Assembly: GCA_037833965.1 (NCBI GenBank)
Contig: AP031351.1
Location: 20,906,501-20,970,500 of the forward strand
DNA from: Marchantia polymorpha subsp. ruderalis
Lineage: Eukaryota > Streptophyta > Marchantiopsida > Marchantiales > Marchantiaceae
Length of the DNA stretch: 64,000 nt
Direction of reading: 5' to 3'
Shown here piece by piece: positions 24,470-36,100 of this stretch (within the stretch, counting starts at the first letter, position 1; the number at the start of each line of letters is the position of its first letter). Made by a program: the position numbers and the translations under genes. The notes below the pieces were generated by a model. That model had not been told where the DNA came from. It worked only from the letters and a program-made list of their open reading frames with translations, and did not search any database.

Positions 24470-27433
24470 CATGTTGGACATGTGAAGATGATCATATGCA
24501 AAAAGATTGTTTCTAAGAGAACGGAGGACGAAGTTCACATGTTAGATCTCAGTCGACACAGGTTGTGTGTTACAATTGTGACCAAGCAGGTTATACTTGA
24601 GAACATTGTTTTGACCTACATCCAAAGTTAATATCTGATGTTAGAGGTCATGACGGAGGTGCTTTACGAGATCAAGGTGATAGAGATGTTAGTGTCATTT
24701 GACGACCTGTACTGGTTGCTACTACTTTCACTAAGATAATTATGATAGCCCAGATTGAGCAGTTGAAACTGAGGCTTGCTGCTATGGCCAGTCATGAAGC
24801 GGAAGCTTTTACCTCTCATGGAGGAAAGTATTTCTCCTACATTGGCGAGTGCGAAACAAGTTGATGCAGCAGTTGCATTGACAAGAGATGTAACTTGTGC
24901 TTTTGAATCACGCGGTGTCACTGTAGAGTTCGATCCCAAGAGGGTTGAGGATGGAAGCAGCCTAGGCTTTTCCAGTTATTTTTGTTTAAAGAACTGAGCA
25001 GGACTTCATCCATGATTCTTACACTAGTTAGTGATCTTGTAATGAGGATGAAGTCATTTACATCACATGAAGTGAGCACAAATATTTCATCTAGTGTAGT
25101 ATTGCCGATGATTATTTTAATAATGAAATCTCCATTATTTTCAATCCACAGTTAGAATTCACTCTTGTTGGAGAGTACAGTCGCGTGAACTCAAAGAACT
25201 GTCAATTTTTTGAGTTGAAACCTTTGTGTGTAGAATAGTTTTAGTACGTCTGCTATGAACTTTCAATTTGTTTGAATTTTTTGAGTTGTGGAATGGGCTT
25301 GGTTTAACTTGATGTGAGTTTTGTGTTTAACATCAGTGGGGTTTTCAAAAAAAATTCAGTTGTGATACATTTGTTTATGTGTACGCTCTTGTTTTCTATA
25401 TATGTGTGCATGTGAGGATGGCATATCAACGATGTATGTTGTATGACGACACATATTTGCACAAGACAAACAACTTTCAGATTATTATGTTTGAATATTC
25501 CATTTGTTGTTTTGTCCGTAATGAATATTTCATCATGTAAAAAATCACTTGCATCAATATTTTGCTTGACAATATCAATGTCAAAATTAAGTCAAATTGG
25601 GTATCATTAGAATGCTCTATACGCAACTAATGCAGCTAGATGTTTTTTTGAAGCTAAAAGATAATCCAAAAGTAAATAATTGCCGTAGAAAAATTGCCTC
25701 ACAAAAAAGCAAATCATCTTTTAGAAGAGCATTGACTTTGAATCATGATGAATCACGTTCGAGGGATGTCAAGAATTGACAAAACGTTAAATTCAAAACA
25801 TTGAGATCTATATCTAGGAGTACGATCCATGCGATGAAGATATCTCAGCCTAAGGATTGGTTCCTTGATAGGAAGACGATGGCTTGTTGCGTATGTGGCA
25901 AGAGTGATCATATCAAGAAAGATTGTCATGAAAAGATCAAAGTTGCAGTTTTCATTTCATTAGCAAATGTTGCAAATCACGATTGGCAAAATGTTGGCTC
26001 TCAAACGACGAGATCTTGATATATGATCCTCGAAAGAAAAAGATCCTAGTCTATGGATGGAAAAAATATATCGCATTTCAGAAGTAAGTCATGAGAGAGT
26101 AAAACGCTGACTTGTTGAAGATGTGGCAAAAGTGGCCACGTCAAAAAAGAATGCATTGTAAATGTCAAAGACGTTGTTCTACTCCATTGGTGAATGATGC
26201 AAAGTACTTTGATCCCTAGTAATACAATCTTTTGGATGAAAATCTATGATGCCAACTAATTTTGTGCTATGAGATGTAGTAGCATGTAAGATTCTTGTTA
26301 CTATGGAGGTTTCTTTCAATGAACCTAGATCATTGAAAGAGTGAAGAGTCTCATGCTCTCCATGCTCACAAGGAAAAATCTTCACTCACATGTATGATCA
26401 AGAAGTATCACCGAGCTAATGAGTTACTGATCACATGATTGAACTAGTCAAGATCACGGGTGGATAAAATCAATAATTTTTTGTGAAATCAATCGGGTTG
26501 ATGATTTAATGCAATAAAATCCAATATTTGGTGGGTTTAATTATTGACACGTGAACGGCTCTGAAATGATTTCATCAAACAAAAGTAACACGTGAAAGTC
26601 TCTAATAGAGACTTGCGCTTGTCATATGAGCCACCTCACTAAATTCAAATTCAACCCCATTAAACTCCAATTATGTGGCTTTCATAAAACCCCCTCTTAT
26701 ATAATTGCGCCGTGACAGCCTTGGTCAAGATTGACGGTAAAGTCAATTCAACTTTGACGTTGATCAAATGGAAAAATTTGATCATTATGTGATTAATGAT
26801 CACCTGCACAGATGTGGTTCTTGAGCACACGATTAAGCTAGTCAAAATTAACTGTAAACTCAATGTAGCTGATGAGTTGACCAAAGTTATTCTTTTTGAA
26901 AGTTTGTGACGACACTATGTTACCATGCAGGTTGTGCATGAGAAGCATGAGTAAAGTTTGTTAACATAGTACTTTCAATTATCTTTTTCTATAAGTACTA
27001 TATCTTATGATGGCTATGGCTTAATTTAGTTAACATTTGTGTAAAGAGTACCATGTATTGCGTTTCTTTCTAAAAACAGCCGCAGAGTAATTATACAAGT
27101 TACGCGGTTTTTATTTTCTCTATGCTAATAGGTTTTTAGTTAAGTCTTTATGTAAGTCTCATCTGTTATGGCTACGGCTTAGTTTTAGCTAACTTTCGGA
27201 TGTTAGTTTTACTTCTTAGAACTTCTATGGAGTAATGATATAGTTTATACATGATACTATTTCCTTAACACAAGTTAATAGCTAAATTGTTGAGGTGAAC
27301 TTTGGTTAAAGAGTAATCTCATGTTTTAGTTATTTATAGCTAGAAGTGTCACTTGTGCTCGGCTATTTAACATCAAGCTTTGTATATTATCAATACACTT
27401 TTCAAAGAACTCTTTGTGATGAAACATATTACA
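24470..27433 (+). mobile_element. Copia gag zinc-knuckle fragments, RNase H tail and 3' LTR (fossil, plus strand)
   Basis: Three CCHC zinc-knuckle traces, a Gag nucleocapsid hallmark, occur on the plus strand: near 24478-24515 (CEDDHMQKDC) with a second knuckle at 24575-24625, near 25890-25930 (CCVCGKSDHIKKDC), and near 26120-26155 (CGKSGHVKKEC). RNase H tail motifs follow: LVKIDGKVN near 26720 and LVKINCKLN near 26840. The 3' LTR is at 27288-27433 (TGTTGAGG to TTACA). I find no protease, integrase or main RT block between gag and the tail. The whole is broken in many places. It may be a composite of several insertions, or a gag-only deletion derivative. Confidence 0.65.
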
Positions 27434-30190
27434 TTGTTATTTTGACTTGTTGTGTTTTGTGTTTTATTGTCGAAATTTTTTTGTTAAAAATTAACACATA
27501 GTTTTCAAGATGTATGAAATTATAAATAAACAAATCAAATCTTTTTTTGGAATTGATAACATTCATTAAATTTTGTTAACATCAATAGAAATAATATTGT
27601 AGATGTAACAATACTATTCAAAATGGTATTATATAACAAACAAAATTTCAATTTAAAATGATTTTATGCTCAAATCTTTACAAAACATATAATTTTGATA
27701 CAAATGTTAAATTTATATTTTTACTTATAAAATTTGAAATTTTGAATTCATTAAAATTTGTATAATTTTTAAATCATTAAAATTTATAAAAACTATAAAG
27801 TGATGTATAGATTAGAAAAAAATTTTGTTAAAACAAATCATCTATAATTGTAATGTCAGCATTAACAATCAGATTGCTGCCATTACAATAATAAATTTAA
27901 TAATGATTGTAATTTATCAAAATATTATGAAGTTTTGGCAAAAAGTTTATTGAAAGTTTGAAATAAATATGACAAGATACAATTTTAAACAATATTCATC
28001 ATCAAAATAATAATTTATCTAAAGATAATGTATGAAAATTAGCCAATTTCTTACAAAATCATTGTGAGATTTTTGAATTTAAGAGTTTGACAAACAAAAT
28101 TATTTATTCAATTTTGAAAGAATTGACAATTGATTGTTGAACCAATTAATTGACAATGAATGAAATAATTGTATACATTAAAATTTTATATTTCAATCAA
28201 AACAACAGAAAATATTTTCAAAAAATAAATCTCAAAAAAATATTGATTATTTTTTGAAAATTAAATACAAATTTATATTATTAATTATATCTATTTAAAC
28301 ATGGAAAATTATGATTTTTATTATAATCATAAATAAATTATAGACTTTTAAACATAATCATGATTATTTAAATATTGTAGAATATTAGTAATAAAGAAAA
28401 ATAAAAATTGTTCAATTTTGTGATTTCAAAATTATTATCTATGTAATTTTTATCAATGTTAATAAATTATTGTTGTTTTTATTTGTTTGTTATGTGTTTC
28501 GCTGATTGATATAACATTTTATGTAAAATATGATCATTCTCTAGAGCGGTGACAAGATTATAAATTTTACACAAGTATAGAGGTAGCCAAATCTTCAAAA
28601 AATTCAAAATTTAAATTTTATTTCACTTAAAGCATATTCAAAGGTAGATTTTAATCTATATATAAAAACCTAAATTATACATACATACTTTGTAAGATAT
28701 GAATATTTTAAAACTTTATTTTTATATTTTTTATAATTTTCAACACTTTAACTTTGGGTTGTTGTGATAATTATATTAATTTAAATTTAAATGAAATAAA
28801 TTTTAGTTTTATTATATTTTATTTGAATTTTTGAATAAATTTTTTTATACCTTCTTCTATTATGCATATTTATTAAAATATATATCATAGAAAAAAATAT
28901 GATTTTTAATTTAAATTATATGATATTTATATTAATTAATTATTAATTATTCCTCAAATACGTCAAGTAATTATTGATCATACATTCTATTTTTTATACC
29001 ATAGCAAGACAAAATGTTATGTTGTTTTTGGATCAAATATATGGTTGAATCTCATCATTTTGATATGTAAATTTGATTCATAAAATAACTTTTATGAAAT
29101 AAATAGACTCAAAATGATTGCAATACGTGTATCCCAATACACATTTTTTTAAAATGAATACAAATTTTCTCTAACATTATTTATCAAATGATTTCAAAAC
29201 CAAACCATCAACATATGTGCAATTTATAATTATAAAAAGGCTTCAAAATATTTTTTAATGTTTTGCAAGAAGTATATTATTTTTGAATTTCACACTTTTT
29301 TCTGAAAATAATACAAAATAAATTGTAAATTAAAATGATGAAGTGGTGAGATTATTTGCAACAAGAGAAATTCCCTCATAGGGTCAAGAGAAATTACATA
29401 GAATAATCTAATTACACATTCACTTAAATTCAAACTACATAAAAAAATTAATATTTTTGAATGAAACTATTGTAATGAAAACGTAATTGTTCATCCAAAA
29501 GAAAATATTTTATACTGTCAAAAAAGCAACCTTCATCATATTAATCTTCATAACATAAGTGCAAAAAACATTTCTTATAAATACATTATATTATAATCAT
29601 TCATCCTAAGGATTTAAAATAGAAATAAAAAATTAAAATTTTTTTTGAAATGAAATATCATAATGTTTAATTTTATGATGGTAACCATAGATTAATAATC
29701 TGTAGTGTCAACTGATTGCACTCTGCCACATTAGAAAAAACCGAATTTCAAAATTATTGACAACTGGTACATCATGAGAAATATTGATTCTTTTCCAAAC
29801 ATGATCATATATTTTTAGAAAATTGGCAAAAAGTAAATTATCAATTTATCTCTGGAGTTTGCAAAAATGTGTATTTTTTATAAAAAAAATTCGAAGTATT
29901 CGATTGTTTTAATTTTTTTCAACGGATGTTTATTTAAATTAGAAACATTTCCAATTTTTCTTAACATGTCATTTATATTTATATTTTGCGGCTTTGTTTT
30001 TTGTTTTTGATTCATTTGTAATCCAACTGAAAAAATGTACACGATGTGTACATTGGTTGTCTAAATATATTCCTTCAAGTCAAATATATAAGTTTTAAAG
30101 TTAAATGATTTTCTTGAAATGTAGATTAATAGTATGCTATTATAGAAATAAATTGTAAATATAAAAAAGGATTCAAGGAATGCCAAGATA
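27434..30190. other. Extremely AT-rich block, no gene seen
   Basis: This is the most AT-rich part of the window (by eye near 80 percent A+T), with many poly-A/T runs and no open frame of note on either strand. No repeat unit or structure is clear enough to name. Confidence 0.5.
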
Positions 30191-30199
30191 TTTTGTTAA

Positions 30200-30670
30200 A
30201 TAGAATACATAGTGATTCATGATACATTGAATATAAACCTATTGTTGATGAAAATCAAGAGATGAAAATTTTGGCTTTGTTGGAAGAGCAAAACATTGAT
30301 TCAATCAAGAGATATTACGAGTTTCAGATGCAAGAAGGTCATATATTTTGATACAGCCGAATGAAAGATTACAAGGAGTGAATTTGATGGAGATAATCAC
30401 ACCAAGAGGTCGAATAAACTTCTCTAGGACTGAAGCTTTTTTTTATAGCAAAATATTATTCTTGTGAGAACACTGTTTGATTGTGGAACAAGAAACTTTT
30501 GGATTTGATCAGGCGAGGCAATCAAAGTTAATGAATCGAATACTCCTTTGGCATGTAGAGTACTTTTATGGTGACCCAAACTTTTTGTCAGTGGAAGTTA
30601 CTCGTTGAAGTTGTCAATATTGGAAGATGTCACTCGGCATATCTTACACAAATGTCGCATCGTTAGCCGT
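30200..30670 (+). mobile_element. Possible retroelement aspartic-protease remnant (fossil)
   Basis: A plus-strand reading near 30465-30515 gives LFDCGTRNFWI, which resembles the active-site block of Ty3/gypsy-type proteases (usual form LIDSGATHSFI). A further stretch resembles the region after it. The piece ends abruptly where GC content rises at about 30670. It is broken and heavily diverged, with no LTR assigned. The call rests on one motif. Confidence 0.35.
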
Positions 30671-32400
30671 CTTGAATAGCTTTTGACTGTGTACTGGGGC
30701 TCCACGTTATTCTGGGTCCCAGTTTGGGCTCGCATGAGTGGTCAAGTCAGTTCAGACACGGTGCCCGAACTAAGGCAGGTGGAAACAGGCTCGACCACGG
30801 ACAGGACTCCCGCAAAAGGACTACGTAAGAGGCTGAAGGGAAGGAGGGATGTGCGTTACAGCTCTGACCTCCCCTCGAGGCACAAAATAATGAAATAACT
30901 GAACCCGGACTAAAAAGAAATAAAGTGCTCGACCACCACGTACTTAGTTATACAGAGATTGCGTTCCGTGGAGTCAAAGACGAAAAAGCTGCAGTGGAGT
31001 CAGGACCGAAAATATCTCACAGAAAATGGAGAAAGGAGTCAAAGGGGCTGATGGCATTTCGACGCACGATCAAACTTGGAGGCCTGAGAGGGGCCCATGT
31101 GGACATGCATACATGCATGCAGGCCCATCATGGCCGATGAGTCAGCACACCACATTTGCCAAAGCGAAAACGGCATTAAAGAAGAACGGAGCGCGCCATC
31201 GCGACCGCACGATGGCACCAGCCCGTGGGAAGAACGTCCCAAAAGTCGCCCTATGTCTCGATGTCATGGTCCGGGGCCCACCACCACTTGCTGTACTGGG
31301 AATGTACTGGAGCCGAAGGGCTCGCAGTGCAACCACTGTGCGCTGCCGTCTACCAGGTCACTGGGGCCGGTCCGGCAGCTTTTCTCTTACAGCTCCCGAC
31401 GTTGGTCTGACTCGATAAGATTCACCGCGAGGAATGTGCTGTGCTTTAGGTCTCCAGTAAGATCGGAGTGGGGTGTAGAGTAAATGAATTTCGGGCCCTG
31501 CGTGCCCGGAATTCAGTTCCCGAGGTGAAGATTAGAAGGTCGCGGAGCTTGATCGGAGTCTACGCTTTTCACCAGTAGGGACGATCCCCCACGAGAGAGA
31601 TCATCATTCGGCGTTGCATTTTGGCTGTTTGTCAGCGCTCCACTCTCCTCCAACAAGAAACGCAGTTTACATCTTAAACTTGGTTTACATCTCATAGATG
31701 TTAATATTTGGAATCTTGTGGTTCTCGCTTTCGTGATAGTCAAGAGTGTAATAATTTCTCACAGCGGTGCTGAGGAAACTGCATTCTTCTAATCGGTGAT
31801 TCTTCTTGATTGTGGCACAGAGGAGACGAGGAGTGGCGAGAAAAATGGATAAGACGGCCGGGGAAATGATCAGGAATGGATAAACTTGGTGATGCCTAGA
31901 GGCAAGTTGGCCCGGATTCTAATATCAGCGATCAGTCTGAAATGAGTCGCTTTATCCATCCACCCACGAGCCACGAGCCGAGCCGAGCCGCATCGGGGCT
32001 CACAGACCGGAGGCGACATTGGGCATGCGAGCGGAGGGCAGCGGTGGCGGAAGGGGCCACGCGAGGATGGTGTCGGGTAGATTCTGCAGGTAAAGTTTTC
32101 GGGATAACTGCAGTAGGGCCCGGGCGGGCGGGGGCGGGCGGTCTGACTTTGTGCAGTGTATATGGAACCCTCGTCTGCCGCCGCCCGTTCCGCATTAAAC
32201 CCTAACCAGCCTGCCTGCGGGCCTGCCAGCGAGCCAGCGAGCCCCGCCCGTCCCACAGCCTCCCGCCTTGCCATCGCTTGCAATGCAAGCAAAGTGCGCA
32301 TCGGCAATAAAAAGGAGGTGGGAGCGGGAAGTCGAGGGATCGAGGGCTCGGCACCGAGCACTAGGGCGCTGTCTGTCATACGAGGCGCGCGTGTAGTGGG
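30671..32400. other. GC-rich intergenic region, no gene recognised
   Basis: Base composition jumps from AT-rich to well over half GC at about 30670. Many overlapping frames on both strands reflect the GC content and match no family I know. The last part probably holds upstream regulatory DNA of the GTE gene. Confidence 0.4.
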
Positions 32401-33196
32401 GGCGCTGCTGGGGAATTCATGGTCGGCGTGTCCATGAATTCCATCCCGCGTCAGGAACTTTCCAGACCGGCCACATGCCGCGCTTCTTCCTCGACGTGAT
32501 CGATCCGTCGGAGTTTGCCCTCCTCGGCGGACGAGTGACTCAGAGCTCGCGAGCCCGGCCGCCGACGCCGACGACCTCCTCTGCAAGGATTGGATCGTTT
32601 GGCCGCGCGCCCAGCGGTCTCTCCTCGGCCGCTTCTCGCGAGCATGCTGTCACACGGACGACCGACGCCCTCGTTCGTTCGTCTCGTTGCATCGGCTTGA
32701 GCATGAGCCCGGCCGGTGCCTCGCGCCCGCAATTTTCCTCTGGGTGGCTTGAAATTTCGCCTGCTTCGACAGATCAGGCGGTGACTGTGTTCGTGGCAGC
32801 GGTTTTCAACAGATGTGCGATTGCGAGGGTTTGATTGTTTCGTTCCGTGCGCGAGGAGGAGGAGGAGGAGGAGGAGGAGGAGGAGGCACAGAAGGAGGAG
32901 GAGAAGGAGAGGAGCGTTTTGGCCGATAGATCCAGGTTTTGCAGGTTGCGGCCGCGACTTGAAGGATCTGGAGGACCATCGTTGCGACGGTTTCTACCGG
33001 CTTGGGTGCGTTTCAATGTCGGAAAGCAGGTCATGAAGGAAGTGGATTTGGGAAGCCGTTGCTCTCGAGGTTGCCATTATAGGGAGGCTGGAGGGCATAC
33101 AGGTCCATTGACAGAGGTCCTGCGGCTTAGTTGTAAAATTTTCTACGGTCCTGAAAAAGCTTTGTGAGTGATCCGCACTGCCCGTGTGCGAGAGTC
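32401..33196 (+). promoter_or_regulatory. Likely promoter and 5' untranslated region of the GTE gene
   Basis: GC-rich DNA directly before the GTE start codon. It includes an inverted repeat at 32412-32442 (arms GGAATTCATGG and CCATGAATTCC) and a GGA trinucleotide run at about 32859-32886. An in-frame TGA at 33152-33154 closes the reading frame before the first ATG. No clear TATA box was found, and the transcription start is unknown. Confidence 0.45.
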
Positions 33197-36100
33197 ATGA
33201 TGGAAGGACCTTTTGTGATGTCGACGGGCCCCGCCGTAGGGTTGAAGCGGAAGTCGATGAGTTTGAACGGAGATGTCTTGAAAGAAGCGCACAGCGCTCT
33301 AGTGGATGTGAGCCTCTTTAGTCGGGATTGCTACACCAGAGAGGAGAGGAAAGAACTCCGCAAGAAATTGCGCATGCATCTGGAACAGGTGCAGGGTGTG
33401 ACGTTCAAGATCCTCGCGCGGCAGGAGGAGTTGACGAAAGTTTCTTGCGTGGTCTATCCTGAGACGCAACTTTCGAGGACGCAAAATGGAGGTCCTTTGC
33501 CGAAGGAGATCAAACTGGTCCCTGCGACAATGCTCGATGAACCTCATCGTTTGCTAAGTCAGCGTGAAGCCCGGTTAGCGCGGCAGCCGAGTGTCGTGGT
33601 GACATCCGACGCTATTCTTGGAACGCCTGATGCCGTAAGCAAGGACAAACGCACGCCCAAGGCGAATCAGCTGTATGTGAACTCCGAATTCGTTTCAGGC
33701 AAAGACAAGATGCCGGCCTCTGAGAAGCCGAAGGGCAAAGCCGGGATTGGTTCGAAACGAGTTGGTCAAGTGAAAGTCGAGGCGTGCACTATGAAAAAAC
33801 AAAAGGTAGATGTCGGAAGAGGCCGGCGGACGGCCGACATTATGAAATTATGCGCCGCTTTAGCACGAAAGCTTTGTAATCACAAGCATTCATGGGTTTT
33901 CAACGAGCCGGTGGATGCCGTGAAACTCGGCCTCCATGATTACCATCAGGTTATCAAGAGACCTATGGATCTTGGAACTATCAAGAAGAAAGTGAATCGG
34001 GGAGAGTACACTTCTCCTCTGAATTTCGCTGAGGACGTTCGTCTGACCTTTTCTAATGCCATGACTTACAATCCACAAGGACATTTTGTTTTTGCGATGG
34101 CCGAGCAGCTGAGAGACATATTTGAAGAGAAGTGGAAGGCTATACTGGAGAAGATCGAGGAGGATGAGCACAAGTCGAGAGTGCGACCCTGCCAAGAGCT
34201 CTTGACGCCGAAGCCGCATGTTGAAGAACCTGTGCATCCCGAGGAGCCGGAAGAGAAGAAGCCATCTGAGAAGGTGGTTGACGTTCAAGTAGTGACGAAG
34301 GCGAGGCCGAACGGTGGAAAGCAAGCAGCACAGCCCAAGCCAAAGCCTTCTGATCTGGACAAGCGCCTCATGAATATGGAGGAGAAGAGGAAGCTAAGCG
34401 AGAGTCTAGAAAACTTGCATCCCGACAAGCTGGAGCGTATTGTTCAAATAATCAAGAAGAGGAAACCAACACTCAGTCACACCGACGATGAAATCGAGAT
34501 TGACATAGATTCTTTGGACAACGATACGCTGTGGGAGCTTGAGCGATTCGTGAGCAACTGCATGAAGAGCAGGGGCAAGGTGAAGAAAGCTGCCCTCAGC
34601 CAGCTTGTCTCAGCTTCTGGTTCGGGTCCGGGTTCCCGCGCTAGACAACTTGTGAGTAATGTACTTCTCTGGCCACTTATCAAGCTTGGTTGTAGAAATT
34701 GTCGGCCTCGATCTAGTAACGTAAGGGTGAGCCCAAGGTTTTGTGATTCGTCTTTGATCTTTGGGCATTGCGGACTTGTTGCTCATAGTTGATTTCAAAA
34801 AGTTGTAGTGGGTTTCTCCTCGGATGTACATGATCTTGAGATGATTGGATTGAGCAGGAAACCCTGCTTCCCCGTTGGAACTATCAGATTTGTTTGAGAT
34901 TCAGGAATATAGAGGCCGTTGGAGTATTCACCTTTGAGGTCATGTGGTGATTTGTGTTCTGTAGATCGTGTTGGGGACATATGATTTTCATGGAGTATTT
35001 CGCCCTGAGTGTGGTATCAAACATACTACGCATGATTCCTGAAACCTTACATGCCATTCTCTCTGACCATTCAAACTCCTTCACTACAGAAGCAAAACTT
35101 TTAGCTGTTCTGACACTTTCATTTGATGTGCAGCCTCCGATGGTTGAAGTCATTACGGAGAATCCATCGAAAGCTTCGAAGGGTAAGCCTGAGAATGTTG
35201 GTTCAAAGCAGACAATAAACAGCTTTTTAGTGTTGTTCCGGTATACGTTGGTATTGTACTATTTGTAGATGCACTGGGTTTTTTCCTCGCCTACATGTGA
35301 ATGGTACGCGTTTAATCCGTCCTCTTTATTCCGAGGTGTAGCCACGCACTTTCATCAAGGTTTTTAACACTTTCACCTGATGATGCCTTCACTAATCCTC
35401 TATGTGACAGGATCCGAAGCCTTGGACGAGGACGTCGAAGTTGCAGATGGAAGTGGAGCCGTGGCCTCTCCTACTGGTGTAGTGGATGTTAAAGAGGAGG
35501 AGAAGGAGAAGGAAAGAGATAAAGAGCCTTCAGCGGGCCCAGTTGCATCAAGCAGCTCTGGAAGCTCGAGTAGTGATTCTGGGTCTGCATCTTCATCTAG
35601 TGGTAAGGATCATTGGGACGACTGTGCACACGCATTTCCACACTACGGGTGTTTGTGGCCGCAGATATTAGGAGGAACTCGATTAGTCGATGATGCCTGC
35701 AGTAAGTCGTGACCGTCTTTCTTGTACATACGAGTGTGGAGCATAACCATAACTCTCAGCCGGTATAGTACTGTAGATCAGAGCCCGACATTGGGTGCCC
35801 AAACCCACCCATGCCCAAACCCCAAACCCATGCCCATGGGTTTGGGGTGGGTTTTGGGTGACATTAGTTTTCCATGGGTGGGCATGGGTGACACAGGTAA
35901 TGCTATGGGTGGGCATAGGTGGGCTTAGGTCGCTGCTGATAGTTATGGTCTGGTCTGGGTGCAGATTTGAAGTAAAATGTTGGCCTCTGCTGTAGATACA
36001 AGTTCTTATCTCTAGCTCTCCCCTTCTGCAGATTCAGACAGTGCAAGTTCATCTGGAAGCGAATCTGAAGCGGAAGATATCCCACGGCCTCCTTCAGCAC

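Noticed and set aside
31870-32586. 238-codon minus-strand open frame
   Set aside because: Lies in very GC-rich DNA where stops are rare, overlaps frames on the other strand, has low-complexity composition and no family resemblance.
33164-33196. Upstream GTG start for the GTE gene
   Set aside because: A GTG start would be unusual in a plant; the first ATG at 33197 follows an in-frame TGA and fits the family.
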